DNA of 9,406 bases, taken from an uncultured Collinsella sp. (GTDB lineage Bacteria; Actinomycetota; Coriobacteriia; Coriobacteriales; Coriobacteriaceae). Where the stretch lies: positions 1-9,406 of the forward strand of contig URTL01000075.1 of the NCBI GenBank assembly GCA_900550785.1. Reading direction: 5' to 3'. Below are positions 1 through 4,670 of the stretch, piece after piece (the stretch's first letter is position 1; each line of letters opens with the position of its first letter). Made by a program: the position numbers and the translations under genes. The notes beneath the pieces are model-generated. The model worked only from the letters and a program-made list of their open reading frames with translations. It had not been told where the DNA came from and ran no database searches.

Positions 1-1503
1 GTCTCCAGGTCGACGGTGCGTGTCCTTGACTTCACCGTCCGAAACCTGATCGGCCACGGAGGGCACTGAAGGCTTCTGCTGCGCGCCCGAGGAATGGCGA
101 CGGCGCGGACGCGGCGCGCGCTCCTCCTCGCCACGTGACTTGCCGCCCTTGTCGACAGGCGCATCGGAGGCCGAGGCGCCCTTGGAAGCGGCACCGGCCT
201 CGCGAGCAGCTGCGGCGCGGAAGGCGTCCTCGCGCTCCTCGCTCGACAGATGACGGCGACGACGGCGTGTGGGGTTCATGCCACCGCCGCGATTCTGCTG
301 CTGGGGCTGCTGAACCTCGCGCTCGCGAGAGGCGTTCTTGCCCGTGGCTGCAACCTCGGTAGCATCGCCCGAGCCCGCGCGCTTGCGACGGCGACGGCTA
401 TCGGCCGCCCCCTCGGCCTCGGGTGTCTCGGCCTTACCGCGGCCCTTTCCGCGGCCACGGCCCTCGCCCTGACCCTGACCGGCGCGAGCATCGGATTCAG
501 CATCGCGACGACGGCGCTTGGGCATCGACGTGCCGGCCAGACGGTCGGCACTCGACAGGCCATCGCCCACATCGACGCCGTTTTCGCGATCGAGCTCCAT
601 GAGCGCCAGGCGCATCTCGGGCGACTCGATGCGCTCGAGCACATCGCGCGTCACGCAGTCGGGGCGGCAGTTGCAGCCCTGCTCGGCGGCCTTCTTTTTG
701 CAGCCCTCCGAGCACGTCATATCGGCCAGGTTGACCTTAAAGACTTTACCGTTCTCCAGGCGCAGCACCAGCTGCTCACGCGGCGTGTCATATTCCTGGA
801 TACGCGCCTTGCCGAGCGGCGTATCGATGAGTGTCTTCTTTTTGGGCGCACGGCTCTTAAAGTCCTTGTACGCCTCGAACTCATAACGCAGGCAGCACAT
901 CAGGCGGCCGCAAACGCCGCTGATCTTGGACGAGTTGAGCGGTAGGTCCTGCTCTTTTGCCATGCGAATCGAGACGGGCTCAAACTGTCCGCCAAAGCGC
1001 GTACAGCAGAGCTCCTGTCCGCACTGGGCATAGCCGCCCACCAGGCGGGTCTCGTCGCGCACGCCTATCTGGCGCATGTCGACGCGAATATGCAGCGTTG
1101 AGGACAGGTCCTTGACGAGCTGACGAAAATCGACGCGCTCCTCGGCTGCAAAGTAGAACACGGCCTTCTCGCCGCCAAACAGGTACTCGACGCCCACCGG
1201 CTTCATCTCGAGGTCGAGCTCCTTGACCAGGCGGCGGAAGTCGACCATGGCCTCGTCGCCCTGGATGGCCAGGTCATCGGCAAGCTGCAGGTCGATGTCG
1301 CTCGCCACGCGCAGCACGGGCTTGAGCGGCTGACCGATCTCGTCTTGCGGCACCTCAAAGGGATCGGCCGTGACCAGGCCGATCTCGGTTCCGCGCTCGG
1401 TGGAGCAAATGGCATAATCGGCCTCGAGGATATCCAGATCCTGCGGGTCGAACCACAGGTCGCGCGAGGCGTAGGTAAACTTAACGGGTACGACTAACGG
1501 CAT
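1..1503 (-). CDS. ricT: RicT (YaaT/PSP1-family Fe-S protein), C-terminus cut by window edge
   Basis: In Bacillus, RicT joins RicA and RicF in an Fe-S complex that helps RNase Y mature mRNAs and affects sporulation, competence and biofilm signalling. The frame is open from the ATG at 1503 to base 1, giving 501 residues with no stop, so the end lies outside the window. The family signature is clear: CGQELCC (C161, C166, C167), then FEPVSIRMAK and CGRLMCC (C198, C203, C204), the paired CX4CC motifs that hold the cluster. Bacillus RicT is about 275 residues, so at least 220 residues are additional. They begin near an extra cysteine cluster (C264, C268, C277, C279, C283) and continue as a disordered tail with basic runs (K329-R333, R370-R375, R413-R417, R467-R469) and a Gly-Arg stretch at 342-357. 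The ATG overlaps the holB end by 10 nt and has AGGAAGG at 1511-1517, 7 nt upstream. The core identity is firm; the tail function is unknown. Confidence 0.93.
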   Translation of the reverse strand, partial: MPLVVPVKFTYASRDLWFDPQDLDILEADYAICSTERGTEIGLVTADPFEVPQDEIGQPLKPVLRVASDIDLQLADDLAIQGDEAMVDFRRLVKELDLEMKPVGVEYLFGGEKAVFYFAAEERVDFRQLVKDLSSTLHIRVDMRQIGVRDETRLVGGYAQCGQELCCTRFGGQFEPVSIRMAKEQDLPLNSSKISGVCGRLMCCLRYEFEAYKDFKSRAPKKKTLIDTPLGKARIQEYDTPREQLVLRLENGKVFKVNLADMTCSEGCKKKAAEQGCNCRPDCVTRDVLERIESPEMRLALMELDRENGVDVGDGLSSADRLAGTSMPKRRRRDAESDARAGQGQGEGRGRGKGRGKAETPEAEGAADSRRRRKRAGSGDATEVAATGKNASREREVQQPQQQNRGGGMNPTRRRRRHLSSEEREDAFRAAAAREAGAASKGASASDAPVDKGGKSRGEEERAPRPRRRHSSGAQQKPSVPSVADQVSDGEVKDTHRRPGD

Positions 1504-2621
1504 TTCAGTGCCTTCCTGATATCGAACAGCATGACCTCGATGGCCAGCTGGGGAGTAACGTTTCTGGCGATGTTGCGCTCGGCGGTCGCGACTGCCTCGA
1601 GCGCCTGGGTGGCACCCGCAACATTGGTCGCGGCGGCAAGCCGACCGATCGTGTCGCGCACGTCTTCGTTCACCACGTCGGCTGCCTCGTCCTGAAGCGT
1701 CAGCAGCACGTCGCGCATGAGCGTCCGCGCGCTCGCCAGCGCTTCCATGATACCCGAACGCTCGCGCGCGTTGAGTTCGCGCTTGTTGCGGTCCTCAAGC
1801 TGCTTCAATGCTCCACGCGACAGGTAGTCGGCGTTTTGCTCGAGCACCTTTTCCTGTGTGGACTTGACCTCGGCGAGCGGCGCCTTAACGGCGACGATGA
1901 GTGACTTGGCGCGGCTGAGCACGTCGGCCTCGTCGGCGGCGATAAGCGAATCGATGGCGCGAACCATCTGACGGCGGGCGTCCTGGCGCTCGGCGCTCTT
2001 GAGGAACTCGATGCCACGCGTGGGGCTTCCCGCTACTGCGACGGCCATGCGGCAACGCGCAGGGTCCTGACCGGTGGCGCGGCTCACGGCCCGCGCGGCG
2101 ACGGCGGGCGACACCAGCCGAAACGGCACGCACTGGCAGCGGCTCACGATGGTGGGCAACATCACGTCTGCCGAGGTGCCCAGCAAGATAAACATAACGC
2201 CCTCGGGCGGCTCCTCGAGTGTTTTGAGCAGTGCGTTGGCGGTGTTGGCGCGCAGCTGCTCGGCACGGTCAATGATGTAGACCTTGGCCTTGGCGCGGAT
2301 GGGCGCTAGGGGTACGTCGTCGAGTAGCTCGCGCGTCTGGGCGATGAGGTAGCCCGTGGCGCTCTCGGGCGTGTAATAGTGCACGTCGGGGTGCGTATGG
2401 CGGGCGACGCGCACGCAGCTATCGCATGAGCCGCAGCCATCCTGCTCGCACAGGAAGGCTTGGGCGAGCGCCCACGCGGCGTCGAGCTTGCCCGCGCCGG
2501 GCGCGCCCAAAAACAGGTAGGCGTGCGATGCACGACCGCTGGCGACGGCATTGGTCAAAAAGTGGCGCACGCGCTGTTGGGTGTCGAGCTTGGCCAGCAG
2601 ACTTGCCTGAGCGGGGGCCAT
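1494..2621 (-). CDS. holB: DNA polymerase III clamp-loader subunit delta' (HolB)
   Basis: Delta' is a structural AAA+ subunit of the clamp loader that places the sliding clamp on primed DNA at the fork. The product is 375 residues, near the family norm. Seen in order: a P-loop-like GAPGAGKL at 39-46, a four-cysteine zinc module (C58, C63, C66, C69), a Walker-B-like strand KVYIIDRAEQL at 113-123, NALLKTLEEPP at 129-139 and the SRC motif at 160-162. The P-loop has Leu where an ATPase has Ser/Thr, and Walker B lacks the acidic pair, in keeping with delta' being a weak or inactive ATPase. The frame extends 26 codons upstream to 2699, but that stretch lies inside tmk and is Arg/Pro-rich. The ATG at 2621 follows the tmk stop by 1 nt and has AGGAGG 9 nt upstream. 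The location between tmk and ricT supports the call. Confidence 0.94.
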   Translation of the reverse strand: MAPAQASLLAKLDTQQRVRHFLTNAVASGRASHAYLFLGAPGAGKLDAAWALAQAFLCEQDGCGSCDSCVRVARHTHPDVHYYTPESATGYLIAQTRELLDDVPLAPIRAKAKVYIIDRAEQLRANTANALLKTLEEPPEGVMFILLGTSADVMLPTIVSRCQCVPFRLVSPAVAARAVSRATGQDPARCRMAVAVAGSPTRGIEFLKSAERQDARRQMVRAIDSLIAADEADVLSRAKSLIVAVKAPLAEVKSTQEKVLEQNADYLSRGALKQLEDRNKRELNARERSGIMEALASARTLMRDVLLTLQDEAADVVNEDVRDTIGRLAAATNVAGATQALEAVATAERNIARNVTPQLAIEVMLFDIRKALKCR

Positions 2622-2622
2622 G

Positions 2623-3306
2623 TTACTCGGCCTCCTGGGCAAGCGCGGCGGTGACGGCGTCCTGGGAAATGTCGAGGCCGTAGACGCGAACCTGCTCAAC
2701 CGTCTTCTCGAAGACTTCCTCGACGGTCGCAGTGGCGTCGATGAGCTTTACGCGGTTTGGCTCCTCGGCGGCAATTGCGCAAAAACCCTGGTAGACACGC
2801 TCTTGGAAGGCCATGCCCTTAGCCTCCATGCGATCTGCCGCGCCACGGGCTGCCATGCGCAGCGCCGACTGCTCGGGCGTGATGTGATAAACGAGTGTGA
2901 GCGCCGGGTGCGTACCCGCGACGGCCAGGTTGTTGGCGTCGCGCACTATCTGGCGATCGAGGCCGTCGGCAAACGCCTGGTAGCAGGTCGTGGAATCGTA
3001 GAAGCGATCGCACAGGACCACCTTGCCGGCAGCGAGGGCGGGCGCGATGACCTCGTGCACCAGCTGGGCACGGGCGGCCTCATACAGCAGCAGCTCGCAA
3101 GTGTCGCCCATCGCCGTATTGGCGGGGTCGAGCAGCAGAGCACGGATCTTTTCGCTGATGGCGGTACCGCCCGGCTCGCGCAGGCTCACAACCTGGTAGC
3201 CAGCGAGTTCAAGAGCGCGGGCAAGCAGACGCGCCTGCGTGGACTTGCCGGCACCGTCGACGCCCTCGAGCGTGATAAAGCTATGTTGAGCGGGCTCAAA
3301 AGCCAT
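2623..3306 (-). CDS. tmk: Thymidylate kinase (dTMP kinase)
   Basis: The enzyme phosphorylates dTMP to dTDP with ATP in the cytoplasm, an essential step of dTTP synthesis. The product has 227 residues, a little above the usual 205-215. It shows the P-loop GVDGAGKST at 15-23, the REPGGT substrate motif at 43-48, the catalytic DR motif DRFYDSTTCYQ at 100-110, and an Arg-containing lid around residues 149-160. The ATG at 3306 has AGGAAGGGG at 3315-3323, 8 nt upstream. It is the first gene of a leftward operon with holB and ricT; the holB ATG lies 1 nt beyond its stop. A promoter candidate lies about 55-80 nt upstream. Nothing in the gene looks broken. Confidence 0.97.
   Translation of the reverse strand: MAFEPAQHSFITLEGVDGAGKSTQARLLARALELAGYQVVSLREPGGTAISEKIRALLLDPANTAMGDTCELLLYEAARAQLVHEVIAPALAAGKVVLCDRFYDSTTCYQAFADGLDRQIVRDANNLAVAGTHPALTLVYHITPEQSALRMAARGAADRMEAKGMAFQERVYQGFCAIAAEEPNRVKLIDATATVEEVFEKTVEQVRVYGLDISQDAVTAALAQEAE
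2631..2636 (-). promoter_or_regulatory. Ribosome binding site deciding the holB start
   Basis: On the minus strand this reads AGGAGG, 9 nt before the ATG at 2621 and inside the last codons of tmk. It favours that ATG over the longer in-frame start at 2699 and suggests that holB is translationally coupled to tmk. Confidence 0.75.
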
Positions 3307-3358
3307 GGGCGCAGCCCCTTCCTACAAGGCGCGTAAATGCAGATATATCAACCAAGCC

Positions 3359-3388
3359 ATGATACCCCAGTGCTCGGTGCGTCCCCAA
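3359..3388 (-). promoter_or_regulatory. Candidate promoter of the tmk-holB-ricT operon
   Basis: The minus strand reads TTGGGG at 3388-3383, then 18 nt, then TATCAT at 3364-3359. Both hexamers match sigma-70-type boxes at four or five of six positions, and the spacing is acceptable. Transcription would start near 3352, leaving a leader of about 45 nt before the tmk ATG. The match was made by eye. Confidence 0.5.
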
Positions 3389-3408
3389 TGGCTAAAGGTG
3401 CCTTTCCA

Positions 3409-3477
3409 AAGTTGCGGTGAAATAGGGACTGATTGAAGCTCTGAGACCGCCAAACAGTCCCTATTTCACCGCAACTT
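3409..3477. repeat. Long perfect inverted repeat between divergent genes
   Basis: The left arm 3409-3431 is the exact reverse complement of 3455-3477 (23 bp). Pairing continues inward to 3435/3451 with one mismatch, leaving a 15-nt loop at 3436-3450. The arms contain the core TAGGGAC and its complement GTCCCTA. There is no T-run after either arm, so it is not a standard terminator. It lies between the two divergent promoter candidates, and its right arm ends 25 nt before the TATAAT box of the rightward gene. It could be a dispersed palindromic element (REP- or MITE-like) or a regulatory structure; sequence alone does not decide. Confidence 0.9.
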
Positions 3478-3502
3478 ATGATGGGGATTTTTGGACGCTG
3501 GG

Positions 3503-3508
3503 TATAAT
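3503..3508 (+). promoter_or_regulatory. Candidate -10 box for the zinc-ribbon membrane protein gene
   Basis: A perfect TATAAT lies 37 nt before the ATG at 3546, predicting a start near 3515 and a leader of about 30 nt. No good -35 box sits 16-18 nt upstream (3479-3486 reads TGATGGGG), so an activator may be needed or the promoter may be weak. The inverted repeat at 3409-3477 ends just where the -35 region would lie. Confidence 0.55.
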
Positions 3509-3533
3509 CGTCGTATTGCATTGAAATGTGGCG

Positions 3534-3540
3534 AAAGGAG
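3534..3540 (+). promoter_or_regulatory. Ribosome binding site deciding the start of the zinc-ribbon gene
   Basis: AAAGGAG sits 5 nt before the ATG at 3546. The in-frame GTG at 3528 has no such site upstream and would place this motif inside the coding region, so the ATG is preferred. Confidence 0.75.
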
Positions 3541-3545
3541 TGGCA

Positions 3546-4529
3546 ATGTCTCGGTATTGCGCCTCGTGCGGCAAGCTTCTTGCAGATAATGCCAAGTTCT
3601 GCACCTCGTGCGGTGCACCCGTTGAGCAAACAACCGCGAGCGATAGCCAGCCCGCTTTTGAGCAGACCGGCTCCCTTGATGCGCCGCAAGCCAAGGCGGA
3701 CGACCCCCTCGCCTATCGCCCCCACCCCGCCGCAAGCCCCGCGGCCGTCGAGACCACGCAGCGCATACCCATCGCGAGCGGCTCGCCCCAACAGCAGCCG
3801 GCTCCCGCATACGCGCCCGCTTCGCCACAGACCCCCGCTCCCAAAAAGAGCGGCGCCGGGCCGCTTATCGCCGTTATCGTTGTGCTGGTGGCGATCATCA
3901 TCGCCCTGGTCGTTTTCTTTGTGATCAAGCCTTTCGACAGCGCCGCCACGCAGACGACTGCCGAGGTAGCTAAGCTGCACCATGACGTCGACGACGATGA
4001 CCTAAAGCCTCTCGGCGATCCCAACAGCCTGTACGACGATGATGACGATGACGACGAGGATGGCGGCGAAGCAACGCTCTCCGAGCAGAACCTCTACCGT
4101 CGCCTGAGCGAATACTACGACTTGCTCGAAGACCTCGACAACTACGTCCGTGGCTGCGCGCAGAACTTCAACGGCAGCTATCTGGAAGAGGATCGGACCA
4201 CCCGTCAAAATCTCGCCGACGTCGCCGAGCGCACAGAGGACACCATCGAGCAGTATTACGACATCGTCGAGGACCTAGACGTCCCGACGAGCTCCAAGAA
4301 CTATAGCTCCTGGAAGGACATCATCGCCCTGTACGACGACCTGGATCACCGCATTGACGCAATCTGTGATGCCTGGGAGATCAGCCTGAAATACGCCAAG
4401 CCTGCGGACCACAAGAATGAGATCGTGGCGCCGCTGTCGCGCGACAACGTGGCGGGCACCAATGACAATAAGTATCGCCTAGACTTTGAGGAGCGCTATC
4501 CCGGCGCCAAACCCGTCGAAGTGAACTAG
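3546..4529 (+). CDS. Single-pass membrane protein with N-terminal zinc ribbon and acidic C-terminal domain, function unknown
   Basis: I recognise the architecture but not a named family. The 327-residue product starts with a zinc ribbon, CASC at 5-8 and CTSC at 19-22, with the typical GKLLADNAKF between. A Pro/Gln/Ala-rich linker (about 27-100) follows, then a KK pair and one hydrophobic helix at 106-127 ending in KPF. Next come two acidic patches (D149-D152; seven Asp at 164-170 plus E171, D172) and a mainly helical acidic part to residue 327. By the positive-inside rule the ribbon is cytoplasmic and the acidic part outside; there is no cleavable signal peptide. The outer part holds two near-identical motifs, YYDLLEDLD (190-198) and YYDIVEDLD (237-245), and a looser third near 262. 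C204 and C274 could pair. The gene stands alone, divergent from tmk and convergent with topA, with a palindrome on each side. A sensing or envelope role is only a guess. Confidence 0.88.
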   Translation: MSRYCASCGKLLADNAKFCTSCGAPVEQTTASDSQPAFEQTGSLDAPQAKADDPLAYRPHPAASPAAVETTQRIPIASGSPQQQPAPAYAPASPQTPAPKKSGAGPLIAVIVVLVAIIIALVVFFVIKPFDSAATQTTAEVAKLHHDVDDDDLKPLGDPNSLYDDDDDDDEDGGEATLSEQNLYRRLSEYYDLLEDLDNYVRGCAQNFNGSYLEEDRTTRQNLADVAERTEDTIEQYYDIVEDLDVPTSSKNYSSWKDIIALYDDLDHRIDAICDAWEISLKYAKPADHKNEIVAPLSRDNVAGTNDNKYRLDFEERYPGAKPVEVN

Positions 4530-4546
4530 CGCTTTGTCGTTCCCGA

Positions 4547-4605
4547 GCCGGCAGTTAGGGACGTTCCTAAACTGCCGGCAGAAAAGGAACGTCCCTAACT
4601 GCCGG
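4547..4605. repeat. Composite palindrome downstream of the zinc-ribbon gene
   Basis: Bases 4548-4568 are the exact reverse complement of 4585-4605 (21 bp) around a 16-nt loop. The loop itself contains the palindrome CTGCCGGCAG (4572-4581). The segment can therefore also fold as two smaller side-by-side hairpins: 4547-4556 pairs exactly with 4570-4579, and CCGGCAG (4576-4582) pairs with CTGCCGG (4599-4605). The arms carry the same TAGGGAC/GTCCCTA core as the repeat upstream of the gene. It stands 2 nt before the A-run of the terminator hairpin, so it may add to RNA end protection. Confidence 0.85.
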
Positions 4606-4608
4606 TCA

Positions 4609-4648
4609 AAAAAACGAGCGAGGATCGTGGGGTCCTCGCTCGTTTTTT
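4609..4648. terminator. Bidirectional intrinsic terminator between convergent genes
   Basis: The stem pairs CGAGCGAGGA (4615-4624) with TCCTCGCTCG (4633-4642) around an 8-nt loop, with no mismatch. It is flanked by A7 (4608-4614) on the left and T6 (4643-4648) on the right, so each strand has a GC-rich hairpin followed by a U-run. It follows the zinc-ribbon gene stop by about 80 nt and the topA stop by about 22 nt on the opposite strand, so it should end both transcripts. Confidence 0.95.
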
Positions 4649-4670
4649 AGGCAATGTTTCGACCGCGCCG

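Noticed and set aside
250..945. 231-codon plus-strand open frame opposite ricT
   Set aside because: It is antisense to a clear RicT frame with conserved cysteine motifs. The Ala/Leu/His/Arg-rich product is what GC-rich antisense frames give, and it has no convincing start signal.
2622..2699. 26-residue N-terminal extension of HolB
   Set aside because: Lies wholly inside tmk, is Arg/Pro/Ser-rich, and the ATG at 2621 has a strong site plus the one-base junction expected of an operon.
2620..3336. 238-codon plus-strand open frame opposite tmk
   Set aside because: Antisense to thymidylate kinase, whose P-loop and DR motifs are intact; no recognisable domain in the product.
3491..3508. TTGGAC at 3491-3496 as the -35 box for TATAAT at 3503
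   Set aside because: The gap is only 6 nt, far too short for sigma-70-type recognition.
3528..3545. GTG at 3528 as the start of the zinc-ribbon gene, adding six residues
   Set aside because: No ribosome binding site upstream, and AAAGGAG would fall inside the coding region at ideal spacing for the ATG at 3546.
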